A stretch of 64,000 bases of DNA from Methylotenera_A sp963701715 (GTDB lineage Bacteria; Pseudomonadota; Gammaproteobacteria; Burkholderiales; Methylophilaceae): positions 124,001-188,000 of the forward strand of contig CAVPAX010000005.1 in the NCBI GenBank assembly GCA_963701715.1. The letters are read 5' to 3'. This document shows positions 55,462 through 63,698 of this stretch, piece after piece. Numbering within the stretch: position 1 is the first letter of the stretch; every line of letters starts with the position of its first letter. Below the pieces are notes generated by a model. The model ran no database searches and was not told the origin of the DNA. It saw only the letters and a list, made by a program, of their open reading frames with translations. The position numbers and the translations under genes were made by a program.

Positions 55462-57358
55462 TTAACAGTAGCGTTCAAGTTTGTGGGGGGTTAAACATAC
55501 ATCATCCCATTCTAGTCCGATATGTAAAATCAGTTTTCTTGACCAGTATTCAGGGTCGGCAATTGTATCTTCATAGTTAATATCCAAGATTTTACCGGGC
55601 AATACCTGGTGCCAATGTTGCATGATTCGTTCATATTGTTTGTAATGCATACCCAAATTAGTTAAATTAAAAGAATAGCTATGGGTTTCATTAAAATTTT
55701 GAAAATAAATAGATAGGCAGGTGTCAATCGGATCTCTTTTAGTATGAATAATTTTTACATTGGGGAACAATAATGCAATTAGTCCAAGACTGAGGAAGTT
55801 ATGTGGCATTTTATCGGTAATATGTTTAACGGGCATAGAGGCCGGACCAACCACTTTACGTAATGTTGACTCATACATATCGGCTATATCTTTGGTAAGC
55901 TTCAGGGGTTAGTTCTGCTATACATTCTGGATAGAGGGTTTCAGTATTTAATCTAAGTGGCATAGCAGTTTTTGCTCTGTTCCAGAATATGACTTCTCCA
56001 GCACCCTGAACTAATGGATGACTAGAAATGATTTGTTCTGTCAGTGAAGTGCCCGAACGTGGCATGCCGACAATGATAACTGGCAAGTCACTATCGATAC
56101 CTAGGTGATGATGGTTTTTAAATAAGTTAAGATTAAATATATCAATAATTTCAGAAATTTTCTCTTTATCTAGCTGGCTATCATAGTTCAGATCACGATT
56201 CTTAAGGTCATTACCGATAGCATAATATTTGAATGCTTCATGATATTTATTCTGGTCATCAAATACTTTTCCAAGCGCAAAATTTAGAATTATCTGTGTC
56301 TTAATATCTAAATTATCATTAGCAACGTATTTAAGTAGTTCTTCAGCTAAACCATCATTAGGATTGGATTTTTTAATTCTCGCCTTAAGTAGGTGGCCAG
56401 TAGGCATGTTGGCATCTAACTTGATGATTTGATCGCAAATTTCTAAGGCTTGATCTAATTTGCCTGTTTCTTGGTAGACTTGCTCTTTACCTGTTAAAGT
56501 AGTTATACGGTCAGGTTGATTACTCAATGCCGCATCAAATCTTTCGAGTGCCGCTTCAGTATTTCCCATGCCGAGGTAGGTGTGTCCAAACTGATCAAAT
56601 ATATCAAGATTGTTTGGTGAAAGTTGCTCTGCACGTTTTAAACACTCTAGGGCTTCGTCGTAGCGATGGTGACGTTGCAGGTGAGAGCCATACAGTATAA
56701 AGCTATCTAAGTAATTAGGATCAGTTTCGCATGCCAAGTGATATTGAATGCCTGCTTCATAATCTAAAGAGGCTTTTTCTAAAGCGCGGGCAAAACTTGA
56801 CTCTGAATGCAGCATGATTTGGTACAAGCCCTGTCGCAATTTTCTAAGCATTCCAGTGCGCGAGGATAATCATCAATCTCAGCATATGCCATACCAAGCG
56901 CATGAAAAGCCTTTGCATTTCTTCTTGTCTAAATCAAGCGCTTTTTTCAGAGATGCAATGGCAGAGTCATAATCCTTCAGCATACGGTGTGTGAAAGCAC
57001 AGTGGATGTGCGAGTCAATCAGCGCCGGGTTGATTTTTAAAGCCGCCTGGTAATGCCGAAGCGCCTCGGTATAAAGTTTTTGCTCATACAGGCTGTTAGC
57101 CAGATTGTGGTATACATGTGCATCATTCGGACGTAACTTCAAGATCACCTTGAACTGGTTTGAAGCTTCACTATGCTGCTTGCTGGCAGCATATACAAAC
57201 GCCAAAGCATTTTGAGCTTCGATGATTTCCGGACTAATTTTGAGTATGTCTTGAAAGCATTTCTCAGCACGAGCAAACATGCCCGTTTGCATTGCCCTTT
57301 GGCCTTGCTGAAAATTTTCATTAATGAATTTTAGTTGCTGTTGCGTGAATTGCTTCAT
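55462..57358 (-). pseudogene. TPR-repeat sulfotransferase, interrupted by three frameshifts
   Basis: Read from 57358 this was one gene of about 630 codons. The first half is TPR repeats (from residue about 10, e.g. A-L-A-F-V-Y-A-A-S-K-Q-H). The frame shifts near 56920-56925 (after L-D-K-K) and returns near 56830, with A-K-A-F-H-A-L-G-M-A-Y-A between. TPRs continue and lead into a sulfotransferase domain whose PAPS 5'-phosphate loop is V-G-M-P-R-S-G-T-S-L-T-E-Q. A third shift lies at about 55895, after which comes the 3'-phosphate site H-T-K-R-D-P-I-D-T-C-L-S. TPR-sulfotransferases modify proteins or glycans with sulfate. The split could be sequencing error. Convergent with cysC. Confidence 0.8.
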
Positions 57359-57461
57359 GTTGACTTTAAGAATCGAGTGATAATGTGATTTTACCTTGAA
57401 ACTTTCATAGCGCGTTAAGAATAATAATCGTTAATACTCAGGAGTAAGTCAGGTATAAACG

Positions 57462-57496
57462 GTTAGTTAGAATTGGACTTATAGAATCTAACTAAC
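57462..57496. repeat. Inverted repeat downstream of the oxygenase gene
   Basis: GTTAGTTAGA and TCTAACTAAC form ten-base arms around a roughly 15-base centre in the 169-base spacer 57359-57527. No T-run follows on either strand, so terminator activity is doubtful. A protein-binding site before the TPR-sulfotransferase is possible. Confidence 0.4.
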
Positions 57497-57527
57497 GTGC
57501 TAAAAATGTCCGGTATATGGGCTAAAT

Positions 57528-58202
57528 CTAGATTTTGATAGATTGTGTGCGCTGTAATGGGAAAATGTCGTAACTTTTGGCATCAATCTTACTAATGAAG
57601 AACACTTGTGCCATCCTGCCGGTCTTTAAGCTATCCCCAAAGAACTCATTGGCTGCATGGTAGGTCTGTGCGTTAAATAGAATCATGGTGTTGTATACAT
57701 TGTTGACTCTTACAGTTTCATCAAACATGCTGTGAAATTCGGTTGAAACAGGTTTATTGGCTTTGAAATTGATATCGTTCTGCTTTAAGGCAAACCGATA
57801 TTTTTCTTCATCAAAACTTTTGTTTGGTTTGAACAGTGATGTGCCTGCATTAAGAGGGGCATCCGGCGTTAAATATAATATGCCTGCAAAGATTGTATTA
57901 TCATCCTGATGCAGGACTCCACGTCCGAACTTAGCTTCAACTACTTGGAAGCTGGTTGTAATTGCCCAACGCATTTGGTCTTGTTGCGTATTATGAAATA
58001 CAGACACAAGTTTCTTACAGACTTTTTCATATAAAGTCTTATCCAGTTCGAATAAATCCTTTGTTCTACAGCCTGGGTAAACGTAGTCGATGTTTGTTAA
58101 CTCGTGGCAGTAGGTGAATTTTTGTTTTAATGCGAAATTTCTAATTTCGTCTGGATTCATGTAAAAATTCTCAATAACCGTGACGGTAGGGTATAGGTTC
58201 AT
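57528..58202 (-). CDS. 2OG-Fe(II) oxygenase-like protein (DUF6445-like)
   Basis: This 224-residue soluble protein has a pattern that fits the double-stranded beta-helix dioxygenases: H98-x-D100 (in V-L-H-Q-D-D), distal His182 (Q-T-Y-H-A-A-N-E-F-F-G) and Arg196 (T-G-R-M-A-Q-V-F-F-I) as a 2-oxoglutarate anchor. G-I-L-Y-L-T-P-D-A-P-L between them is typical. It is probably a hydroxylase; the substrate is unknown. Its ATG overlaps the stop of a 36-codon ORF by four bases, and that ORF overlaps the end of ntrC, so it may be transcribed with ntrBC. Confidence 0.65.
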   Translation of the reverse strand: MNLYPTVTVIENFYMNPDEIRNFALKQKFTYCHELTNIDYVYPGCRTKDLFELDKTLYEKVCKKLVSVFHNTQQDQMRWAITTSFQVVEAKFGRGVLHQDDNTIFAGILYLTPDAPLNAGTSLFKPNKSFDEEKYRFALKQNDINFKANKPVSTEFHSMFDETVRVNNVYNTMILFNAQTYHAANEFFGDSLKTGRMAQVFFISKIDAKSYDIFPLQRTQSIKI

Positions 58203-58309
58203 GCCTTGGCTTCTTTGTCTGTAATATCTGTGAACTGCAGTTTATATTTTTTATCTAGCAATTCTGATACATATTTGAGAGCGCGTCTAGTCAGGGGTAG
58301 GTTATTCAT
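58199..58309 (-). CDS. 36-residue small protein coupled to ntrC and the oxygenase
   Basis: This ORF fills exactly the space between ntrC and the oxygenase. Its ATG overlaps the ntrC stop (ATGAATAA), and its TGA overlaps the oxygenase ATG (ATGA). The product begins M-N-N-L-P-L-T-R-R-A-L-K-Y-V and is mostly helical-looking and charged, ending K-E-A-K-A, with no Cys. I recognise no family. It could be a substrate or partner of the oxygenase, or only a coupling ORF. Overlaps at both ends argue that it is translated. Confidence 0.55.
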   Translation of the reverse strand: MNNLPLTRRALKYVSELLDKKYKLQFTDITDKEAKA

Positions 58310-59690
58310 TAATCCCCAACTCCTGAATTTTACGTGTCAGCGTATTACGCCCCATGCCCAGCTGATTCGCAGCTTCAATACGGCGACCATCGGTGTGCTG
58401 CAAAGCCTTAACAATCATCACCCGCTCAAAGTCCTTGGTGCGGGCTTCAAGCACATTTTGCTCACCGCGATTTAAGGCATCAGCCACTTCGGCAGCCAAT
58501 GCCTCTTGCCAGGAGTTTGCAGATATCGATTTAGTGGTATCTTCTTTCAGTTCCGGCGGTAAATCGGCAACATCGACGTTCTGCCCCGGTGCCATGACAG
58601 TAAGCCAATGGCACACGTTTTCTAACTGGCGTACGTTGCCACTCCAATTGACGGCAGTTAGATAGCGCAACGCTGCAGCAGAAAGCTGTTTAGGTTCAAC
58701 GCCGAGCTCTTGCGCGCTATGCGCAAGAAAGTGTTTTGCAAGCAGCGGGATATCTTCACGACGCTCGCGCAATGGCGGTAGTCTCAGCCGTATCACATTT
58801 AGGCGGTGGAATAAGTCTTCGCGGAATAATCCCAGTTTTACGCGCTCCTCTAAATCTTGATGGGTCGCGGCGATCACGCGTACATTTACTTTAAGCGGCT
58901 GGTGGCCGCCGACGCGATAAAACTGGCCATCACTAAGCACTCTGAGCAGTCTCGTCTGCAAATCGGCGGGCATATCACCAATTTCGTCAAGAAACAAAGT
59001 GCCGTTGTCAGCCTGCTCAAAGCGGCCTCTGCGCGCTGCAGCTGCACCGGTAAATGCGCCGCGCTCATGGCCAAATAATTCAGATTCTAATAAATCTTTG
59101 GGGATAGCGGCTGTATTGATGGCAATAAAGGGTTTATCTGCGCGCGGGCTGTGTTTATGCAGGGCGCTGGCTACCAGTTCTTTACCGCTGCCTGATTCGC
59201 CGTTAATAAGCACGGTGGCGTGCGAGCGGCTAAGCCGGCCAATAGCGCGAAAAACCTCTTGCATAGCGGGCGCCTGGCCGATAATTTCCGGAGTTTCTTC
59301 CAGGGTCACATTATCAACCGCTTGGCGCATACTTTCTTCTACCGCGCGTTTAATTACGTCAATGGCTTGGTCAACGTCGAATGGCTTGGCCAGATACTCA
59401 AAGGCACCACCTTGAAACGCTGCCACTGCGCTTTCAAGATCGGAATACGCGGTCATGATAATGACGGGAATATCAGGATATTTTTGTTTAATCTCAGCGA
59501 GGAAATCAAGCCCGGAGCCATTCGGCATGCGGATATCACTTACCACTACTTGCGGCTGTTCATGCTCTAGCGCATTTAATGCTTCTGCTACCGATGAAAA
59601 AGTTTTGAATTCCATATCGGTTCTTGCAAGTGCTTTTTCGAACACCCAGCGAATTGATTTGTCGTCGTCTAATATCCAGATTGGTTTCAT
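58302..59690 (-). CDS. ntrC: Nitrogen regulation response regulator NtrC
   Basis: This 462-residue activator has a receiver domain with phospho-acceptor Asp52 (V-V-S-D-I-R-M-P). The sigma-54 AAA+ domain has G-E-S-G-S-G-K-E and the sigma-54-contacting G-A-F-T-G-A loop. A Fis-type helix-turn-helix ends the protein (A-A-N-Q-L-G-M-G-R-N-T-L-T-R-K). It is phosphorylated by NtrB under nitrogen limitation and activates sigma-54 promoters such as the one seen before glnA at 63030. It lies 12 bases after ntrB. Confidence 0.96.
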   Translation of the reverse strand: MKPIWILDDDKSIRWVFEKALARTDMEFKTFSSVAEALNALEHEQPQVVVSDIRMPNGSGLDFLAEIKQKYPDIPVIIMTAYSDLESAVAAFQGGAFEYLAKPFDVDQAIDVIKRAVEESMRQAVDNVTLEETPEIIGQAPAMQEVFRAIGRLSRSHATVLINGESGSGKELVASALHKHSPRADKPFIAINTAAIPKDLLESELFGHERGAFTGAAAARRGRFEQADNGTLFLDEIGDMPADLQTRLLRVLSDGQFYRVGGHQPLKVNVRVIAATHQDLEERVKLGLFREDLFHRLNVIRLRLPPLRERREDIPLLAKHFLAHSAQELGVEPKQLSAAALRYLTAVNWSGNVRQLENVCHWLTVMAPGQNVDVADLPPELKEDTTKSISANSWQEALAAEVADALNRGEQNVLEARTKDFERVMIVKALQHTDGRRIEAANQLGMGRNTLTRKIQELGINE

Positions 59691-59702
59691 AATATTCTCT
59701 TG

Positions 59703-60797
59703 CTATTGTTGAATAATGGCGTGTTTGATGGCGGTGCTTTCTACCGGCAGCAAAATAGTAAAGCAGGTGTTGCCAGGTTGGCTTTCGCAATCAATCATGC
59801 CATGGTGCTGTGTAATAAAGGTTTGTGCCAAAGCAAGCCCAAGACCGGAACCACCTTCACGCCCCGAAACCAGTGGGTAAAAAATTCTGTCACGGATGTC
59901 TGCAGGAATGCCCGGGCCATTGTCTATAATCTGCAATTTAATAGCAACGCGATAACGTTTTTTAGCAAGCGTCACTTGCCGCTCTGCGCGCGTGCGCAGT
60001 ATAACTTCTGCATTTGGTGTTCCACTTGCCTGCATTGCCTGTACTGCGTTACGGGCGATATTGAGCACGGTTTGAATGAGTTTTTCACGGTCACCAATCA
60101 AATCAGGCAGGCTGGTATCATAATCGCGCTTAACCTTTATGTTATTTGGCGATTCTGCAAGCAATAAGCTACGTACACGCTCTAATACCTCGTGGATATT
60201 GGTAGGCTCGTATTTGGGAACACGGTGCGGCACTAACAGCCTGTCCATAAGGCTTTGCAGTCTATCCGCTTCTTTAATAATTACCTGTGTATATTCACGT
60301 AAATTGGGTTGCGGTAGCTCATGTTCCAGCAATTGCGCCGCGCCACGTAACCCGCCCAAAGGATTCCGGATTTCGTGTGCCAGATTGCGTAACAGTTCAG
60401 AATTCGCTTGCTGCTGAATAAGCATACGCTCTTCGCGGGCGATACGCAGCTGCTGATCCATCTGCTGAAACTCTAATAATAGCGTGACTTGACCAATGTC
60501 GACAGGGGTTACTGTACAGGTAACTGCAAAGGAGTTTTGACGCACGGTGCTGAGTGCAAATTCATGTTCGCGAAATGGGCTGTTGCTTTTAACCGCGTTA
60601 TCAATAGCAATTTGTAAAATCTCACAATTCAAGAACACTTCTGAAATATGACTGCCATGAATCTGTGTGGCGCTAAGCGCAAATAAAATCTCCGTGCTGG
60701 GATTGGCATACACAACTTGATGCGATTGATTAAGCAGCATCACAGCAGTAGCAAGATGCTCTAAACCGGAAAAACCCGAAGGGATATTTTGTAACAT
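59703..60797 (-). CDS. ntrB: Nitrogen regulation sensor histidine kinase NtrB
   Basis: This 364-residue soluble kinase has a PAS domain (about 10-115), phospho-acceptor His141 in L-A-H-E-I-R-N-P-L-G-G-L and the ATPase motifs N-I-A-R-N-A-V-Q-A and G-S-G-L-G-L-A-L-A. No membrane segment is seen, as expected for NtrB, which senses PII rather than an external signal. Confidence 0.95.
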   Translation of the reverse strand: MLQNIPSGFSGLEHLATAVMLLNQSHQVVYANPSTEILFALSATQIHGSHISEVFLNCEILQIAIDNAVKSNSPFREHEFALSTVRQNSFAVTCTVTPVDIGQVTLLLEFQQMDQQLRIAREERMLIQQQANSELLRNLAHEIRNPLGGLRGAAQLLEHELPQPNLREYTQVIIKEADRLQSLMDRLLVPHRVPKYEPTNIHEVLERVRSLLLAESPNNIKVKRDYDTSLPDLIGDREKLIQTVLNIARNAVQAMQASGTPNAEVILRTRAERQVTLAKKRYRVAIKLQIIDNGPGIPADIRDRIFYPLVSGREGGSGLGLALAQTFITQHHGMIDCESQPGNTCFTILLPVESTAIKHAIIQQ

Positions 60798-60850
60798 AGC
60801 TTAAGATTGTATAGCAATTGGAACGTTGCTAGTATTTAAGCAAAAGATAA

Positions 60851-60868
60851 GCCAGCTTTAAAGCTGGC
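60851..60868 (-). terminator. Possible weak terminator between the DUF4124 gene and ntrB
   Basis: GCCAGCTTTAAAGCTGGC is a perfect 18-base palindrome. On the minus strand it is followed by TTATCTTTTG, an imperfect T-tract. It lies eight bases after the DUF4124 stop and may only attenuate read-through into ntrB. Confidence 0.45.
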
Positions 60869-60876
60869 GTTATAAA

Positions 60877-61386
60877 TTAGTTTATTGCGTTAATTTCTTT
60901 TGTGAGTAAATCAATATTGCGTTGGTGCGCATCTACTGCATCCTGTAGTGTTTTCATTTTCTCTTCGTATTTTGGTACGTTACGCATGGTTTTACCATCT
61001 TTGGTTTTATATACTTCAGGATTGGATTCACCTTCGGTATAAGCTTTTTTAGCATCTTCAAGCGCTTTTTTTTCAGAATCTAATTCAGATTGTAAAATCT
61101 CTTTACGTTTGCTGTCGCGCTGATTCTGAGTGCCGGCATCTACCTTGGGAAAGCTTGCTGGGCTTGACGTTCGCGTCGATGGTGCAGGTTTTTTCTCACC
61201 ACCTGAGTCCGTTCCAAAATTCGTATCTGCGGGCTCCAATTGTAGTTTTTTTGCGCCTTTGATTTTAACGTTAGAATATGTGACGCGCCCTTCGGAATCT
61301 ACCAACTTATAGATTTCGGCATGCGCTATTAATGGCAACATTAAGACGGACAATAAAACGCTTAAAAAAGTAAATTGTTTATTCAT
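60877..61386 (-). CDS. DUF4124 domain-containing secreted protein
   Basis: This 169-residue protein has a signal peptide cleaved near I-A-H-A-E (residue about 23). A DUF4124 motif follows (I-Y-K-L-V-D-S-E-G-R-V-T-Y-S-N), then a Ser/Pro/Lys linker and a C-terminal coiled coil (about 95-165). It is probably periplasmic with unknown function. It sits between glnA and ntrBC, and no specific link to nitrogen control is visible beyond position. Confidence 0.8.
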   Translation of the reverse strand: MNKQFTFLSVLLSVLMLPLIAHAEIYKLVDSEGRVTYSNVKIKGAKKLQLEPADTNFGTDSGGEKKPAPSTRTSSPASFPKVDAGTQNQRDSKRKEILQSELDSEKKALEDAKKAYTEGESNPEVYKTKDGKTMRNVPKYEEKMKTLQDAVDAHQRNIDLLTKEINAIN

Positions 61387-61494
61387 ACCAATAGTTTAGA
61401 TGAGAGTCTTATAGTTAGCAACGAAGTATTGGCTATTATGGTTGACTATGATAGTTAGAAATGAAATTAGTGCAATTTTTGCAACGTCTAAAAT

Positions 61495-61524
61495 AAAAAA
61501 GGGCAACTTAAGTTGCCCTTTTTT
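61495..61524 (-). terminator. Intrinsic terminator after glnA
   Basis: AAAAAAGGGCAACTT / AAGTTGCCCTTTTTT is a perfect palindrome 22 bases downstream of glnA on the minus strand, with a T-run in that direction (and A-runs for the opposite strand). It cuts glnA off from the DUF4124-ntrBC unit. Confidence 0.88.
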
Positions 61525-61545
61525 GGTGCATAAAGTTAAATCACT

Positions 61546-62955
61546 TTAGCAGGAGTAGTACATGCCAAATTCAACTGGATGCGGTGTGATGCGCATTTTG
61601 TTGACCTCTTCCATTTTCAATGCAATGTAAGCATCAATCCATTCATTAGTAAACACGCCACCTTTAGTCAAGAACTCACGGTCTTTGTCTAAAGCTTCAA
61701 GCGCTTGTTCTAGTGAAGAACATACGGTTGGGATTTGTGCATCTTCTTCTGGAGGAAGATGGTACAAGTCTTTAGTTGCTGGCTCACCTGGGTGAATCTT
61801 GTTTTGTACGCCATCTAAACCCGCCATCAGCAATGCTGAGAATGCCAAGTATGGGTTAGCGATCGGGTCTGGGAAGCGAGCTTCAACGCGACGTGCTTTT
61901 TCACCGTGTACGAATGGAATACGGATAGAAGCTGAACGGTTTTTAGCTGAGTAAGCCAATTTAACCGGTGCTTCGAAGTGTGGAACCAAGCGTTTGTATG
62001 AGTTGGTACCTGGGTTGGTGATTGCATTCAATGCGCGCGCATGTTTGATGATGCCGCCGATGTAGTAAAGTGCGAATTCACTCAAGCCAGCATAGCCATT
62101 ACCTGCAAACAGGTTTTTGCCGTCTTTCCATACGGATTGGTGAACGTGCATACCGCTGCCATTATCGCCAGCGAATGGTTTTGGCATGAATGTCGCTGTT
62201 TTGCCATAAGCATGGGCTGTATTCAAGATTACGTATTTTTGGATTTGTGTCCAGTCAGCACGTTGTACTAATGTACTGAATTTAGTACCGATTTCACATT
62301 GGCCAGCGGTTGCAACTTCGTGGTGGTGCACTTCTACCGGCACGCCCATGGCTTCCAGCGTCATGCACATGGCAGAGCGGATATCTTGCAATGAATCGAC
62401 GGGAGGCACTGGGAAATAGCCGCCTTTAATGCCAGGACGGTGACCGGTGTTGCCGCCTTCGAATTTTTCTCCGGATGCCCAAGCGCCTTCTTCTGAATTG
62501 ATGCGTACTGAGCAGCCGCTCATTGCAACATCCCATTGAATGCTGTCAAAAATGAAGAACTCTGGTTCAGGACCGAAGTAAGCAGTATCGCCCAAGCCAG
62601 AAGATTTCAAGTAAGCTTCAGCGCGTTTAGCCAAGGAGCGGGGGTCACGTTCGTAGCCTTTGCCGTCGGTTGGGTCAACCACATCGCAAGTCAAGATGAG
62701 GGTTGGCTCATCCATGAATGGGTCGATGTTTGCTGTTGAAGCGTCTGGCATTAATTGCATGTCTGATGCTTGAATGCCCTTCCAGCCAGCGATTGAAGAG
62801 CCGTCAAACGCGTGGCCTTCGGTAAATTTGTCTTCATTGAAGTGTGAAACAGGCACAGTCACGTGCTGTTCTTTACCACGTGTATCGGTAAAACGAAAAT
62901 CAACAAACTTGATGTCGTTTTCTTTTACCATTTTCATTACATTTGCAACTGACAT
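61546..62955 (-). CDS. glnA: Glutamine synthetase type I
   Basis: This 469-residue dodecameric enzyme makes glutamine from glutamate, ammonia and ATP. Motifs are F-D-G-S-S-I-x-G-W, the ATP site K-P-F-A-G-D-N-G-S-G-M-H-V-H and the glutamate site. The adenylylation Tyr398 (D-L-Y-H-L-P-P-E-E) is present, so GlnE control is expected. A CAGGAGA ribosome binding site precedes the ATG. It is controlled by the sigma-54/NtrC region upstream. Confidence 0.98.
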   Translation of the reverse strand: MSVANVMKMVKENDIKFVDFRFTDTRGKEQHVTVPVSHFNEDKFTEGHAFDGSSIAGWKGIQASDMQLMPDASTANIDPFMDEPTLILTCDVVDPTDGKGYERDPRSLAKRAEAYLKSSGLGDTAYFGPEPEFFIFDSIQWDVAMSGCSVRINSEEGAWASGEKFEGGNTGHRPGIKGGYFPVPPVDSLQDIRSAMCMTLEAMGVPVEVHHHEVATAGQCEIGTKFSTLVQRADWTQIQKYVILNTAHAYGKTATFMPKPFAGDNGSGMHVHQSVWKDGKNLFAGNGYAGLSEFALYYIGGIIKHARALNAITNPGTNSYKRLVPHFEAPVKLAYSAKNRSASIRIPFVHGEKARRVEARFPDPIANPYLAFSALLMAGLDGVQNKIHPGEPATKDLYHLPPEEDAQIPTVCSSLEQALEALDKDREFLTKGGVFTNEWIDAYIALKMEEVNKMRITPHPVEFGMYYSC

Positions 62956-63029
62956 TGCGATCTCCTGAGCTTAAATAATGAGTTAAGAGGGTTGTGGATT
63001 TTTAAACTAAAATTTCAACTCGTAATATT

Positions 63030-63045
63030 AGCAGGAACTGTGCCA
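63030..63045 (-). promoter_or_regulatory. Sigma-54 promoter of glnA
   Basis: On the minus strand TGGCAC-N5-CTGCT matches the -24/-12 consensus (TGGCAC-N5-TTGCA/T) at all but one key base and keeps the required GG-N10-GC spacing. The implied transcript start lies about 63 bases before the glnA ATG. Confidence 0.85.
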
Positions 63046-63106
63046 GCTAAAAATAGTAAAAATTGTAATTCAAGCAATAAGTTATGAATTAATAGTAAAT
63101 TGGAGC

Positions 63107-63121
63107 GCACTTAAAATGTGC
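63107..63121 (-). promoter_or_regulatory. NtrC binding site 1 upstream of glnA
   Basis: GCAC-TTAAAAT-GTGC is an exact GCAC-N7-GTGC dyad with AT-rich centre, the core of the NtrC consensus. It is centred about 95 bases upstream of the predicted glnA transcript start. Confidence 0.75.
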
Positions 63122-63136
63122 ATAGACATTAATTTT

Positions 63137-63151
63137 GCACCAAATATGTGC
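63137..63151 (-). promoter_or_regulatory. NtrC binding site 2 upstream of glnA
   Basis: GCAC-CAAATAT-GTGC is a second exact GCAC-N7-GTGC dyad. Its centre is 30 bases (about three helical turns) from site 1, so both sites face the same side of the DNA, as needed for cooperative NtrC oligomers. Confidence 0.78.
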
Positions 63152-63245
63152 CAAAGGTTGTGATGCAATTGTCTGTAAAAAACCGATATACTTAAAGCTA
63201 GTGAAATTTATTCAGAATTTAATCTGAATTTAGTGGGAGTTTAAA

Positions 63246-63695
63246 ATGGAAACGATGAGCAATATTCTCGAGCGTGCAAGAAAACGTGCAGAAGAGGCAA
63301 ATTTGCCATATGCAGGGGCGCTTACGCCGCAAGAGGCATATGAGGTGCTGCAAAAAACGCCGCATGCTAAATTGGTGGATGTACGCACAACAGCTGAATT
63401 GGAGTTGGTAGGTAAAATTCCTGGTGCAGCCCACATCGAGTGGGCATTTTATCCTGGCATGGTTGCTAACCCGGACTTCGCAAAACATTTAGAGATGCAG
63501 GTCGACAAAGAGGCGTTGGTGATTTTTATGTGCCGAACGGGCGGGCGCTCGCATAATGCCGCCGCGACTGCCGCTAAACTAGGTTTTACCGAAGCATACA
63601 ATATGCTAGAAGGCTTTGAAGGCGAGGCTAACGCGGCAAAACAACGTACATTGATAAATGGCTGGAAGCATGCAGGATTGCCTTGGAATAACTAG
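63246..63695 (+). CDS. Rhodanese-like domain protein
   Basis: This 149-residue single-domain protein has active-site Cys96 in M-C-R-T-G-G-R-S-H-N and the upstream motif A-K-L-V-D-V-R-T-T-A-E-L. It may carry persulfide sulfur; the physiological acceptor is unknown. A GGGAG ribosome binding site is present. A TATACT box at 63187-63192 is a possible -10, with a poor -35. It is divergent from glnA and three bases before aroE. Confidence 0.88.
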   Translation: METMSNILERARKRAEEANLPYAGALTPQEAYEVLQKTPHAKLVDVRTTAELELVGKIPGAAHIEWAFYPGMVANPDFAKHLEMQVDKEALVIFMCRTGGRSHNAAATAAKLGFTEAYNMLEGFEGEANAAKQRTLINGWKHAGLPWNN

Positions 63696-63698
63696 CGT

